A stretch of 64,000 nucleotides of DNA. It comes from Vallitalea sp. (GTDB lineage Bacteria > Bacillota > Clostridia > Lachnospirales > Vallitaleaceae). Of the stretch, positions 18,201-31,986 are shown piece after piece; positions within the stretch are counted from its first letter, which is position 1; each line of letters starts with the position of its first letter. The DNA is taken from positions 24,467 to 88,466 of the forward strand of contig JAOASG010000003.1 of assembly GCA_025210235.1 (NCBI GenBank), read 5' to 3'. The position numbers and the translations under genes were made by a program. The notes beneath the pieces are model-generated. The model did no database searches. It was not told the DNA's origin and saw only the letters and a program-made list of their open reading frames with translations.

Positions 18201-19632
18201 ACACGTCTGTATCTGTAATATTTTGTCCATACGTTGGTGAATCTATTAATACATCTTTTCTTCTAAATGCATTCCATACAAAATTTATTGTATTATTTGA
18301 TTCCATTATACTAAAAGTTCGCTTAGCCTCAAGTAAGTTACTTATGTTGTCATTATATGAATCTCCATCAACTAAATATTTTCCCTCTAATTCTGCTTTT
18401 ATCTCATTTATTGGTTTTATTTTTAAATCATTTAATATTGATTTTGTCATTAATTTTGGTACTTTAGGTTTTGTAGGTTTTACTCTTAATGCATTAGGTA
18501 CAAAAGGAACTTTTTTAGATTCAGGTTTTATTGGAATTTTATTATCGTCACCTGCAACTTTATAAGTTAATTGTAATTGATATTTAACTGGTTTGCTAGG
18601 TCTTCTTACACGATAATACTCCATTGTAGCCGCATCTTTATTAAAAATAGCAATATTGCTTGGTGAATCATTAATATACTCTACTAATTTAGCCTCAACT
18701 AATTCATATTCACTTTGATCTTGTCCTACTTTAAAACTTGCAGGTATTTTCCATTCCAATCTAACATATTCTCCATCTTCAAGTACTTTTAAGTTAATAT
18801 TAGTTGAGCATGTCCAGATATAAGGATAATTGACATTTTTAACTATTGGGTTACCTTCAAAATATTGTGTTACAGGTTCTACCATTACTGAATATATTTG
18901 TCCTGGATATACATTTTGATCAATAGTAAAAGAAAGTCTATTTCTTTTCTTTTCAGTATCATAAAAGCTTTTGACATTTGATGATTGTCTAGTTAAGTTA
19001 TTAATTTCTCCTTCTTTATTATTAATAAGCTCTTGTTTTGTTTTGTTTGAATAATCCCCTACTGCATATACAATTCTATATTCAAAGTCACTAATTCCTA
19101 GATCATCAAAAACAACATCAATACTATTATCACCTGGCTTTAATTCTACATTTAAGTCTGTAATAGCATATACTTTCTTAGGTGCACCACTTGTTGGGGC
19201 AAGAACTCGTCTATCTTCTCCACCAATATTTTCTATATGATAATGATATGGCTCAATAAAAACTTCATATAATGATCCTGTATTTAAAATGAGTTTATCA
19301 TGAACCTTAATACTTTTTTTATTAAATATATCTGTTTTGCCTTTTATCTCAATTTTTTTTGTATCATTAAATGTTCTGTTTTTGACACTTAAAAAATAAC
19401 CATCTGGCGTATGATAATTTGAATCAGAAGGACTTCCTGCCCAGCTATCAGGTTCTTCCCATCCTACAGTCATTGTAGGTCGTATAATGGGATTTCCAGT
19501 TATCATATCTTGTCCAACAATATAAAATACCTCATCTACCGTTATATTCTTAACTTGAATTTGAACATTTGCTATAATTGGTTGTACTAACATAGCTACA
19601 ACAATGATTATACATATTAGTCTTTTTTTCAT
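15214..19632 (-). CDS. Giant fibronectin type III repeat surface protein with SLH-like C-terminus
   Basis: The 1472-aa protein has a signal peptide (about 1-24) followed by many beta-sandwich repeats. The clearest FnIII copies have the LTWKYN...YEIRYSLTED...YEVTVDDLFPNTQYYFWIRSK pattern near the middle. The last ~170 residues, from THWSDNARKKITG, look like diverged SLH repeats that would tether it to the wall. An in-frame TTG at 19650 overlaps the GGAGGG ribosome binding site, so the ATG at 19632 is the better start. It resembles its 1659-aa upstream neighbour in layout, suggesting paralogues. The role is probably adhesion or surface structure, and no enzymatic domain is seen. Confidence 0.8.
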   Translation of the reverse strand: MKKRLICIIIVVAMLVQPIIANVQIQVKNITVDEVFYIVGQDMITGNPIIRPTMTVGWEEPDSWAGSPSDSNYHTPDGYFLSVKNRTFNDTKKIEIKGKTDIFNKKSIKVHDKLILNTGSLYEVFIEPYHYHIENIGGEDRRVLAPTSGAPKKVYAITDLNVELKPGDNSIDVVFDDLGISDFEYRIVYAVGDYSNKTKQELINNKEGEINNLTRQSSNVKSFYDTEKKRNRLSFTIDQNVYPGQIYSVMVEPVTQYFEGNPIVKNVNYPYIWTCSTNINLKVLEDGEYVRLEWKIPASFKVGQDQSEYELVEAKLVEYINDSPSNIAIFNKDAATMEYYRVRRPSKPVKYQLQLTYKVAGDDNKIPIKPESKKVPFVPNALRVKPTKPKVPKLMTKSILNDLKIKPINEIKAELEGKYLVDGDSYNDNISNLLEAKRTFSIMESNNTINFVWNAFRRKDVLIDSPTYGQNITDTDVYYDIYVTKDIESLAGATRIIDNKKYDKLTPNNIIKSKTTDEIIGFKCDLGFYYEKGETQLQKITPGNLYYIKIVAKKKWGSEEIISEPTIVSLYYGYNGDSFEPPSVVKPPLKVKDKDTTTTDISIIWKEKWWEVIAKDTTKYSELAQWVHQVWVVNDNGTAKIYTKYVEGGEHFKIYEDENEKTRLINYVKNIDNNKYADFDLISRKVDLGADQFGVSDVKYKFYKIPYKDVQKEINVQKKSNPNYTFVDYYNKLISDDKNNINNIGWQNINVTKDVDNETYLYYKQDALLPNTLYLFMLYPFRELKNGNILHAHYPTPIIVATKPEESTVIPDPTVPNLYINDYTDTTMTLTWKYNTKFNYEIRYSLTEDVDTAEVWNFKLPSDPKDPLYPTDGAYYEVTVDDLFPNTQYYFWIRSKQPANNHISPWSNVAIGTTKDIANPLPPKGIGLASKDSMKKHKYKENVTEDYISIEWILNVDDKDSKDDKSNTQKKFSYLMEVADNPLFIDPIYIESAGGEGDIKPDNVEILEKSLVKVNKLISNRFYYVRMKTRITVTGKEEGQLIVKDSSTYSNPIRILTKYSSSEYDGNPDPELEILPSKDYELVYDKENKELTYRFRSDEKGSNNLSDNNVDQRLIMNLIKHNTYIYNIDISKYKDYPVTKRKVIIPYSIIEAFDSHKVSMAITAGDITMEIPYEALKSTINKNVTQYGEAPSISVKINQFNNYYIEELMPENALVPVGIPQKLGVYVNTRKGTKEINNTDKQINVNVKAKPRYELYGKEIITFKKDTKYNKWQEIDGEYNTYSGKVNFSTGSLGVVGLYITDKKKQQNLVVPTIPTHWSDNARKKITGKYKIKGLDKYNPDNTITENQMLNIMYGILTKERTIDLSKHIDKNTLRHLTNSGINKAGTINNSTLSRQAGIHMFVRTYEIMNDKSIKYDYSLLNKLKSDSDINNSYKESIAKAVKLGLLNNVDNIRAKDNMKYGEMFQIWSKIE

Positions 19633-19689
19633 TAATTTCCCTCCTACCAATCAATATATTCTTTAAGGAATTGCAAAACTATATTACAA

Positions 19690-22600
19690 TTACTCATTAT
19701 TATTGATTCGCGTTAACATATCTAAAACTGTTTTTGTAACCACTGTATCGTTAGGTAACAATCTACCTTCAGCTAGTGTTATTACATCAAGATTGACTCC
19801 TTTTATTATAATATCTCTGTATTCTTCATTTACATTATTTATATCTTCTACAATATTATAATCATTAATTTTTATACTATCTAAATTAACATTATTTTTA
19901 ATTGAATATGCTTGCATAAATATGTACATAGCTTCGTCTTTTGTCATATGACCATATTTATTAGTAACAGGAATAATAATACCTCTATCTTCTAACCACT
20001 TTTCATTATCATACCCTTTTCTAGCTCCTAATACACGAGCCGTTGCTGCTATTATCTGATAATTATACACATTATTATTCAAATCACTTAATTCTCCACC
20101 TGTAAAAATATCGGTTAAATTATATTCTGTTATTAATTCAGTAACATTTTCATTATATATTTCATCTAACTTTTTATATATATTGGATTTTGGTGCAAAT
20201 ATATATGCTCCAACTTCTTGCGTATCAATATTATATGAATTAGCATAACTATTACTATTTACTTTTTTAAAAGAATTGCCTTCTCTTTTATATCCTTGTA
20301 ACGTATCATTCATAGCGTCTATGTTAAACCCAATATTAACTGAATTATCTAAATTAGCAACATTTTTATAATTATTATCCATATGACTTTTTATTATATT
20401 TTTGATATTAATTTTTTGGGCTTCTTCCACTAATTTTAATGTATCAGTTACTATTTTTAGTAATCTTGAATCACTAATATCATTAGTTAATTCTTTTTCT
20501 AATTCATTTATAAGATAACTTTTCTTTTTTTGTACTTCATTATTAAATGCCTGTAGTATTAGTCTTTCAAAATCTTCTTCCGAAATATTACTACCTACAA
20601 TATTAAGGTCAAAATCTAGTAGATTAGTTAATGGTAATCTTCCTTCTATCTTATCATTATACTTACCTACATTTAAATCTAATCGTATATAGTAATCTTT
20701 CGTTGAATTACTATAGTTATTAATTTCTTCTATTTTTTCTATAATTTCAGTAGTTTTATCTTTTGACAATGTATATGGCCTTATACCCAAATCACCATCT
20801 GGAAATTTAACCATTATTGTTATTTCATTATCATTTGCAGTTTCTATCATCTCAGCTGGTAAATAATATTGTTGAATACCTTTTTTTGCATTAACTAAGT
20901 TATATTTTCCAACAGTCACATATTTTAATTCGCTAATATTATGATTTTTTCTGTATTTAATTACTTGTTTGTAATCCATTTCAACATTCCAATAAGACGT
21001 TTTAGTAAGTTCTTTTGCTTTATCCTCATAATATTTAATATATTTTAGATATTTGTTTTCCTTATCATAGTCCTCTTGATCAAACTCTGTACGAGTACTT
21101 ACCCTATTAGAAAAGCTAGATCTAGGATAAACATTTTCACCATTAGGTAATGTTTCTTGTGGTTTTGTTTTATCTAAAATCCTCACTTTTATACTATATG
21201 TTTTACCAGGTTTTAATCCACTTATTCTATAGTACACTCTTATATAACCATCATTTGCACCTTCGACTTTTTCTAAATAATAATTATTATATTTTGTACT
21301 TGAATAATCTTGATCTTTATCTCCCTTAACAAATATTTCTATACCATAGTTACCAGTTGATATATAATCTGTTGGAACAGCAGCATCAAATCTAATTATT
21401 GCTTCTCTCTTAGAATCATAAGAATATGTAGGATTATGATCTACTATTAAATTAATCGGTCTTTTAATGGATGAAGTTGTCAAAGAGTCAGCTATCCAAG
21501 CTGAAGCCGCCTTAGGAATTTCTGATTTAATCCTAATTGTACGTACATAATAGTAATATACTTTGTTAGGTAAATTATTATTATCAATAATAGTAACCTT
21601 ATCGTTCGCTACTTTAAAAGTTTGAGTAGCATTAATCCATGTCTTAGTAGCTTTATCATAATATTTTAATAAATATTTTTTATCTTTAACATATAATCTC
21701 CAACCTTCAACCTCCGTATTACTTAAAAGACTTGAGTCGAAAATTTCTTGTAACATCTTTCCACTTCCTAAAGAATCAGGTAATAATTTATTCTCAAGAC
21801 TAATTAACTCAAATCCATACTCATCCTCTTTTAACTCAATTTCCTCTGGAATTTCCCAAGTAATTTCTCCCGCAATTAAATTATCATCTAAATAATTAGC
21901 TTCCATATTTTTAGGAGCAATAGGTATTAATTCTCCTTCGCCAGGATTTGAAGGAACAACCGGTGATGTAGCACTTAACATACTAGATGGTTCTGAACGC
22001 CTATTTTCTACCCCAGTATTTATGTCAGATGCATTAGAAATATCTAGTTTAGTTACAATTCTTATATAGTAATTTGTGTTTGGATCAAGATTTAAAAGCT
22101 TTAATTCTTTAAATCCAGCATCAGATGGCTTTGTGCTTATATCATAATATAATATATTATTTCCTCTTAAGTACTCTACTTCTGCTTTAGTTATATCAAT
22201 ATCTTCTCCCGTATCACTAATTTTATATAATCCATTTTTATTTTTTCTAGCTTCATCACTTACAGTATCTTCTAAATCCAATATTTTTTTTATGTTAGCA
22301 TCATCATCTGAAGTCATTAATGAATCTAGACTATGTATCTTTTGCTTATCTTCTGAGATGAAAATTCTATAATTAATATTATTTATAACTTTATTAATAG
22401 GGTTAATCATATAATTATTGTAATTATTAATATCTACAAGCTTATACTTAATATTCATACCTACTCTAGGATTTTCTTCAGTTGTAATTCTTGGTGTATA
22501 ATTAATATTTTCAGCTATTGGAATATCATATCTAAGCATACTAAGTGATATACTGTCTGCTATTGAACGATCACTTTCTCCTACTCCTCCATCAGCCTCC

Positions 22601-24669
22601 TTTATAACATAAACCGATCTCATTCTCATAAAATTAATTCCTGGAAATATATAATCATATTCATCTGAACTATCTAATGCTTTTTTGTAAGGTTCTCCTT
22701 TGTTAGATGTATCTTTTATTACAGGCTTTGACCATCCATTAGTATCTTTTAAAACTATATTTTTTAATTCAAATAAATTATCTCTAGAATTGTATCCTGA
22801 TACAAAATTACCTTTATCTAATGTAGTTGCTAGTGGCATACCTGTATCTACTTCTTGAACTTTAATTTGTTTAGTAGAATCCATAAATACTTTAAACACC
22901 TTCGTTATAGTATATTGGTTACTACTATCTTCTAAAGGAATATCATTAAATAATATTTCATAGTATATAGCACTATTACTTTTTGACAACATATTTTTCA
23001 ACAAATCTTTGTCTGGTGCATGCCAAGTTAAGTCAAATTGTACCTTTGTGGGTATATTAGAACTATCCTCTTTAGGTGGAACAACTGCTAAGTTTTTAAT
23101 TTCTTTAACCCTTGGTACTGGAGGTGGTACATCTTTATCATCATCCGGTATATATTTTATTGTTTGAGACCTAAGAGATTCACCTGCAAATTGAACTCCA
23201 ACTTGATAAAACTCTTTTGCACTACCATTTTCAAATGGAACAGGTATATATATATTCATGTCCGAATATTCTTGTTTGTGATAATGTTTTAACCAAATAT
23301 CACCTTTGCCATAATTTGAATTATATGTTTTGCTATGGTATATAGTATATTCAAGGTCATCTGCATTACTACCTGCATAAGGTACTATATCCAAGTAGGC
23401 ATCACCCATACTAGCCCTTTTAACAATATATTCTAAATATGTATATGCATATTTATTTTCAGGTTCATATCTACAAAATTTATATGTAGGACTTTCTTGC
23501 AAACTTATAGCAGCTGTGTATACTCTACTTGCTCCTAATTTATCCCATTGAAGAAAATCAGTGTCAGCTCTATCAAGTCCAGAACGGTCTTTTACTAATT
23601 CAATTGTATATGTCCCTGTATCATTTGCGTTATTGTAATTATATTTATACTCAGCATTATTATTGCTATCTGTTGATTCTGGTTTTGTTGTGAATTTACC
23701 ATTTGTACTATCAAGTTTTATTGCAATATCAGTATTATCACCTTTACCACTGATATCTCTTAATTCTAATACCGCCTCTATTAAATTATCATCTGCCTTT
23801 TTTAGCTGATTATTTGTAGCCGTTTCATATTTAAGCTTATCTGTCGCATCGTTAAATACTTTTGGTCTATTAAACGTTATTCTAAGCCCTGGCTTACTAC
23901 CTGGTCTTATATTTGACTTAGGACTTTCTACAGTCTTGATATCTTCATTACCAGAACTTCCTTTAATCCAATGAGTTGGAGTTATTTCAAAATTATCAAA
24001 GGCTCTAAGTAATTCGATTTTATCTGTTGTTCCGTCTGGAATAGTTAGTTTAAAAGGTAAAATATTACCTTTTTTTATATCTTTAATGAAGTAATTCATC
24101 GTTTTTGTCTGCATATCCCATCTAAATCTTACATCTAATGTATTAATTAAAAAAGATGCTCCTGGATATTTGGAACTTGCACCTCTTTGAATTGTATATT
24201 CAAGAGTTTTTTCACTATTTATTAATCCACTTTTATCAGTTATAGTTTCTAATTGTGGGACCAATAATTTATAGTTCATCATAGCAAATGACTTGTCAAA
24301 CTCATCTTCCGTTATATTTGTTTCACGACCAGCATCACCAACGCTTTTTGATGTATCAATTTTTATCATTCTATATTTAACAATTACCTTATCAACTTGA
24401 TGTTCAAAAGTTACTTCGGTTTTTATTGTATCTTTTAAATAATATTCCAACTTATAACTACCGTAATTTTCTAATTTCCAGCTAATAAGCGCTTCATCAT
24501 CTCCTGCTTTATTACTAATTATTCTAAGTAAATTATCCATTGTATCATTTTTATTCCACTCAAATTCAAGATCTGAAGCTGCGTTAACTGTAGTGCATAA
24601 TATATTAGTACCAAATACGATAGTATAAGCTACAAGACATATTATCCACATTATTTTTCTTTTTGTCAT
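19690..24669 (-). CDS. Giant fibronectin type III repeat surface protein with SLH-like C-terminus
   Basis: The 1659-aa protein begins with a signal peptide (about 1-31, ending VNA-A). The body is a series of beta-rich repeats. Several have the FnIII end motif (LNLDPNTNYYIRIVTKL, LKPGKTYSIKVRIL), and Pro-rich linkers such as VPPPVPRVKEI separate them. The last ~130 residues (GARKGYDNEKWLEDRGIIIP onward) look like SLH-type repeats. It is the first of the three surface-protein genes and follows a palindromic promoter at 24713-24760. No catalytic domain is recognised. Secretion of so large a product would plausibly depend on foldases such as the PrsA encoded nearby. Confidence 0.8.
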   Translation of the reverse strand: MTKRKIMWIICLVAYTIVFGTNILCTTVNAASDLEFEWNKNDTMDNLLRIISNKAGDDEALISWKLENYGSYKLEYYLKDTIKTEVTFEHQVDKVIVKYRMIKIDTSKSVGDAGRETNITEDEFDKSFAMMNYKLLVPQLETITDKSGLINSEKTLEYTIQRGASSKYPGASFLINTLDVRFRWDMQTKTMNYFIKDIKKGNILPFKLTIPDGTTDKIELLRAFDNFEITPTHWIKGSSGNEDIKTVESPKSNIRPGSKPGLRITFNRPKVFNDATDKLKYETATNNQLKKADDNLIEAVLELRDISGKGDNTDIAIKLDSTNGKFTTKPESTDSNNNAEYKYNYNNANDTGTYTIELVKDRSGLDRADTDFLQWDKLGASRVYTAAISLQESPTYKFCRYEPENKYAYTYLEYIVKRASMGDAYLDIVPYAGSNADDLEYTIYHSKTYNSNYGKGDIWLKHYHKQEYSDMNIYIPVPFENGSAKEFYQVGVQFAGESLRSQTIKYIPDDDKDVPPPVPRVKEIKNLAVVPPKEDSSNIPTKVQFDLTWHAPDKDLLKNMLSKSNSAIYYEILFNDIPLEDSSNQYTITKVFKVFMDSTKQIKVQEVDTGMPLATTLDKGNFVSGYNSRDNLFELKNIVLKDTNGWSKPVIKDTSNKGEPYKKALDSSDEYDYIFPGINFMRMRSVYVIKEADGGVGESDRSIADSISLSMLRYDIPIAENINYTPRITTEENPRVGMNIKYKLVDINNYNNYMINPINKVINNINYRIFISEDKQKIHSLDSLMTSDDDANIKKILDLEDTVSDEARKNKNGLYKISDTGEDIDITKAEVEYLRGNNILYYDISTKPSDAGFKELKLLNLDPNTNYYIRIVTKLDISNASDINTGVENRRSEPSSMLSATSPVVPSNPGEGELIPIAPKNMEANYLDDNLIAGEITWEIPEEIELKEDEYGFELISLENKLLPDSLGSGKMLQEIFDSSLLSNTEVEGWRLYVKDKKYLLKYYDKATKTWINATQTFKVANDKVTIIDNNNLPNKVYYYYVRTIRIKSEIPKAASAWIADSLTTSSIKRPINLIVDHNPTYSYDSKREAIIRFDAAVPTDYISTGNYGIEIFVKGDKDQDYSSTKYNNYYLEKVEGANDGYIRVYYRISGLKPGKTYSIKVRILDKTKPQETLPNGENVYPRSSFSNRVSTRTEFDQEDYDKENKYLKYIKYYEDKAKELTKTSYWNVEMDYKQVIKYRKNHNISELKYVTVGKYNLVNAKKGIQQYYLPAEMIETANDNEITIMVKFPDGDLGIRPYTLSKDKTTEIIEKIEEINNYSNSTKDYYIRLDLNVGKYNDKIEGRLPLTNLLDFDLNIVGSNISEEDFERLILQAFNNEVQKKKSYLINELEKELTNDISDSRLLKIVTDTLKLVEEAQKINIKNIIKSHMDNNYKNVANLDNSVNIGFNIDAMNDTLQGYKREGNSFKKVNSNSYANSYNIDTQEVGAYIFAPKSNIYKKLDEIYNENVTELITEYNLTDIFTGGELSDLNNNVYNYQIIAATARVLGARKGYDNEKWLEDRGIIIPVTNKYGHMTKDEAMYIFMQAYSIKNNVNLDSIKINDYNIVEDINNVNEEYRDIIIKGVNLDVITLAEGRLLPNDTVVTKTVLDMLTRINNNE

Positions 24670-24712
24670 TATCTATCCCCCCAAATATTTAGTTAATGTA
24701 TATAACATTAAA

Positions 24713-24760
24713 AAGGTATATAGCATATAATATATACCTTTCGACAATTCACGTTGTCAA
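24713..24760 (-). promoter_or_regulatory. Promoter with operator-like palindrome upstream of surface-protein operon
   Basis: On the minus strand a perfect -35 TTGACA (complement 24755-24760) is followed after 18 nt by TATATA (24731-24736). The -10 lies within a perfect 10-bp inverted repeat AAGGTATATA/TATATACCTT (24713-24722, 24731-24740). A second small inverted repeat (GACAATTCACGTTGTC, 24743-24758) covers the -35. A repressor or activator could act here. Confidence 0.6.
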
Positions 24761-24817
24761 AAAAATAATCTTTCAATTATATATCGGCAATAATAAACCT
24801 AATATTCACAGAAAATG

Positions 24818-24851
24818 AAAAAAAGAGTAGGAAAGACCTACTCTTTTTTTT
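24818..24851 (-). terminator. Intrinsic terminator of the ATP synthase operon
   Basis: AAAAAAAGAGTAGG (24818-24831) pairs with CCTACTCTTTTTTT (24837-24850), a 14-bp stem with a 5-nt loop and flanking A and T tracts. It lies about 57 nt after the atpC stop codon. Confidence 0.85.
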
Positions 24852-24907
24852 ATAGGAATGTTTTACATTCTATTTTTATTGTAATCGTTTAAGGATATTA
24901 GCCTTTG

Positions 24908-25330
24908 TTATTCCTCACTAGGGTTATGATATTTTACCACCTGAAGTCTTACAATAGATCTAGCCAATGCAGATTTTGCTCTTATTTCACTAAGTTCAGC
25001 TTTTTCCGCTTCTAATCTTCTCTCAGCTCTTATCTTTGCTTCTTCAGCTCTCTTCTCATCAATTTCATGAGGCCATTCTGCTGCATCAGTAAGAATTGTT
25101 ACTCGCTCTGGAGTTATCTCAACAAATCCTTTATGAACTGCAGCTTGCTCTTCTTTTGAATTGTTTTTTATAACCATCAATCCACTAACAATAGGAGTTG
25201 TTAAGGGTATATGGTTAGCATATATCCCTATATCACCTTCACTGGTTTTAAATTCAACACTATCTACGTTATCCTCATAGAATATTCTTTCTGGTGTAAC
25301 AACTTGTAATAAAAATTTATTATCCGCCAT
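24908..25330 (-). CDS. atpC: ATP synthase epsilon subunit
   Basis: The 140-aa protein has the N-terminal beta-barrel (FLLQVVTPERIFYEDNVDSVEFKTSEGDIGI, HIPLTTPIVSG) and a C-terminal helical hairpin rich in Ala, Glu and Arg (EKRAEEAKIRAERRLEAEKAE). It is a central-stalk subunit of F1 that joins gamma to the c-ring and can inhibit hydrolysis. It is the last gene of the operon, 11 nt after atpD, and is followed by a strong terminator. Confidence 0.95.
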   Translation of the reverse strand: MADNKFLLQVVTPERIFYEDNVDSVEFKTSEGDIGIYANHIPLTTPIVSGLMVIKNNSKEEQAAVHKGFVEITPERVTILTDAAEWPHEIDEKRAEEAKIRAERRLEAEKAELSEIRAKSALARSIVRLQVVKYHNPSEE

Positions 25331-25341
25331 TTAATCACCTA

Positions 25342-26724
<1,383 letters not shown>

Positions 26725-26740
26725 TTATTCTTTCACTCCT

Positions 26741-27595
26741 TTACTTAAGCGCTTCTGCTCCACCAACGATTTCTGATAATTCTTGAGTTATAGATGCTTG
26801 TCTAGCTCTATTATACTCAAGTGATAAATGATCAATCATTTCTGTGGCATTATTTGTAGCTGAGTCCATGGCAGTCATTCTTGCTCCATGTTCACTTGCT
26901 ACAGATTCTCTAAGCGCTCCAAAAATTATACTATTAATATATTTTGGAATTACTTGTTCAAGTACCTCTTCTGCTGACGGTTCATATGTCATCATATCAC
27001 TACTTTTCTCGCTCTTCCCTTGAAAATCTTTTGTATCTACAGGTAATACTTTTAAAAGTTTTGCTTCTTGATTAAGTGCAGAAACAAAAGAAGTGTATGC
27101 TACATAAACCTCATCAATAATACCTTCTTTATACATTTCTAATAGTCTCTCACCAATTACTACTGCATCTTTATAAATTGGTTGTTCAACTACATCATTA
27201 TATTGTTTTATGACATCATAGCCGCTTCTTTTAAAATTATCAGCACCTCTTTTTCCTACTGCAACTATTTTGGAATTATTTGGTACTGAATTCTTCATTA
27301 CTAGCTTAACAACATTTGAGTTGTATCCACCTGCAAGACCTTTATTAGAAGTAATTACAATATATCCTTTATTCTTAACTTCTCTCTTAATCAAATAAGG
27401 ATGGCTAACAGTATTACTTTTATCTAATATTGAACCAATTGTTTCTTGCATTTTATCAAAAAAAGGTCTTGATTTAGAAGCATTAGTTTTAGCCTTTTGA
27501 AGTTTTGATGTTGCAACTAATTTCATTGCTTTTGTAATCTTCTGTGTACTTTGTATACTGTTTTTCCTTCTCTTAATATCTCTCATGGATGCCAT
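26741..27595 (-). CDS. atpG: ATP synthase gamma subunit
   Basis: The 284-aa protein starts MASMRDIKRRKNSIQSTQKITKAMKLVAT and ends in a long helix with ARQASITQELSEIVGGAEAL. These are the two coiled-coil helices of the F1 rotor shaft, with a Rossmann-like domain between (VITSNKGLAGGYNSNV). It turns inside the alpha-beta ring. It lies 4 nt after atpA and 16 nt before atpD in the operon. Confidence 0.96.
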   Translation of the reverse strand: MASMRDIKRRKNSIQSTQKITKAMKLVATSKLQKAKTNASKSRPFFDKMQETIGSILDKSNTVSHPYLIKREVKNKGYIVITSNKGLAGGYNSNVVKLVMKNSVPNNSKIVAVGKRGADNFKRSGYDVIKQYNDVVEQPIYKDAVVIGERLLEMYKEGIIDEVYVAYTSFVSALNQEAKLLKVLPVDTKDFQGKSEKSSDMMTYEPSAEEVLEQVIPKYINSIIFGALRESVASEHGARMTAMDSATNNATEMIDHLSLEYNRARQASITQELSEIVGGAEALK

Positions 27596-27599
27596 GGAA

Positions 27600-29693
<2,094 letters not shown>

Positions 29694-29706
<13 letters not shown>

Positions 29707-30221
29707 GTTTCTTCACCTATTGATTCTAAAGTTTCATCTAATAATTTATCACTTGTACTTTTATCAATAGATGATGCTACAAATTTGCTTGCCAAAATCT
29801 TAGCAACTTCTATTATTTCATTCTTTATTTCATCTTTAGCTTTTTCTTTTTCTCTTTCAATTTCTAAATTAGCTCTTGAAATTAGTCTAGCTGCTTCATC
29901 ATCAGCACTTTTAATTATTTCACTCTCTTTTAATAACGCTTTCTTTCTAGCATTATCGAGGATTTCATCAGCTTCTTTATTTATATTAGCTAATTTTTCT
30001 TTGTATTCTTTTTCAAGCTCAGTTGCTTTTTTCTTTTCATCTTTAATGAAACTATACTCTTTAGCTATTCCATCTTTTCTTTTCTGTAAAAGTTCTCGCA
30101 CTGGATTAAGTAGTAATTTGCTTAATATATAAAATAAAAGAAGTACACTTATACCATGAAAAAGAGTTTGTGCTAACATTTGAGCATCAAAATTAATAAT
30201 CCAGCTTTCAATTAAGTACAT
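29694..30221 (-). CDS. atpF: ATP synthase b subunit (peripheral stalk)
   Basis: The 175-aa protein has one N-terminal membrane helix (about 12-35) followed by a long charged helix rich in Lys, Glu and Ala that forms the stator coiled coil, as in bacterial b subunits (FHGISVLLLFYILSKLLLNPVRELLQKRKDGI). Two copies are expected per enzyme, since no b' gene is present. The gap before it (30222-30365) holds a family B repeat remnant. Its 3' end overlaps atpH. Confidence 0.93.
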
Positions 30222-30289
30222 AAGGTTATCTTTCCTCCTTTCATTTAGGAAATTCTACATTTAAATAACGTAAACTTTCCTAATAAAGC

Positions 30290-30323
30290 AATTACAAAAC
30301 TACATTTTTTAGTTTTGAAATTA
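30290..30323. repeat. Minimal family B palindrome inside the atp operon
   Basis: AATTACAAAACTA (30290-30302) and TAGTTTTGAAATTA (30310-30323) are the two ends of family B brought together with almost no interior. They can form a roughly 12-bp hairpin in the mRNA between the c-subunit gene and atpF. Confidence 0.6.
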
Positions 30324-30365
30324 CTTATCAAGTGAAAGGGTATTCATTATCCCTTCCACTTCTAT

Positions 30366-30659
<294 letters not shown>

Positions 30660-30678
30660 CTATAATAATTAAATTTAT

Positions 30679-31227
<549 letters not shown>

Positions 31228-31239
31228 TCACTTACTTGT

Positions 31240-31956
31240 TTATTCCATAGCACTTGATACAAAAGTCATACTTAACATTACAAAAATAAATGCTTGTAAC
31301 ACACCTGCAAAAACATCAAAATATCCATGTAATGCTGCTGGTATACCTATTAGTGCATACCAAGGTAAATTATAATATAAAGTCATGATAATAGTACCAC
31401 CTAATATATTTCCGAACAAACGAAAACTAAGTGAAACTGGATTAGCAAGTTCACCAATAATATTAAGAGGAGTCATTGGCCATAAAGGTTCTGTTAATCC
31501 TTTAGCCCATTTACCGACACCTTTTACTTTAATACCATAACCTTGAATCATAAAAAATGTTATCATGGCTAATGCAAATGTTACTGATGCATCAGCTGTA
31601 GGTGGTCTTAAAAACCCAAAGCCAAATGTACCATTATTGAAATTAGGACCTACTAACAAACCAGATAAATTACTCACTAGAATAAATATAAACATGCATC
31701 CATAAAATGATGCAAATTTTCTTCCACTTTCACCCATAGTAGTAACCGTAAAATTATCTAAAGTTTCTACAATCCATTCAATAACGTTTTGCGCACCTGC
31801 TGGAATTTTCTTGGGATTCATTATTTTCTTTCTTATTATTAATGCAATAATAATAAGAACAATCCCAATAAGCCATACATTAACCATTGATTCTGTAATG
31901 TATAAGTTAAAACCAAATAAATTAATGGTTTTAACATGATGAATTCCAATATCCAT
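31240..31956 (-). CDS. atpB: ATP synthase a subunit
   Basis: The 238-aa membrane protein has the essential Arg179 in ANPVSLSFRLFGNILGG of the long helix that faces the c-ring. The C-terminal helix (LPWYALIGIPAALHGYFDVFAGVLQAFIFVMLSMTFV) forms the half-channels. With the c subunits it forms the ion path through Fo. It precedes the fused c-subunit gene by 21 nt. Confidence 0.95.
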   Translation of the reverse strand: MDIGIHHVKTINLFGFNLYITESMVNVWLIGIVLIIIALIIRKKIMNPKKIPAGAQNVIEWIVETLDNFTVTTMGESGRKFASFYGCMFIFILVSNLSGLLVGPNFNNGTFGFGFLRPPTADASVTFALAMITFFMIQGYGIKVKGVGKWAKGLTEPLWPMTPLNIIGELANPVSLSFRLFGNILGGTIIMTLYYNLPWYALIGIPAALHGYFDVFAGVLQAFIFVMLSMTFVSSAME

Positions 31957-31986
31957 TATTGAACTCTCCTTTCCGCATAGGAAACG

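Noticed and set aside
24818..24851. Possible riboswitch upstream of the surface-protein operon
   Set aside because: It is a simple 14-bp stem with T run placed after atpC and is explained as the atp operon terminator. It lies upstream of the surface-operon promoter, not in its leader.
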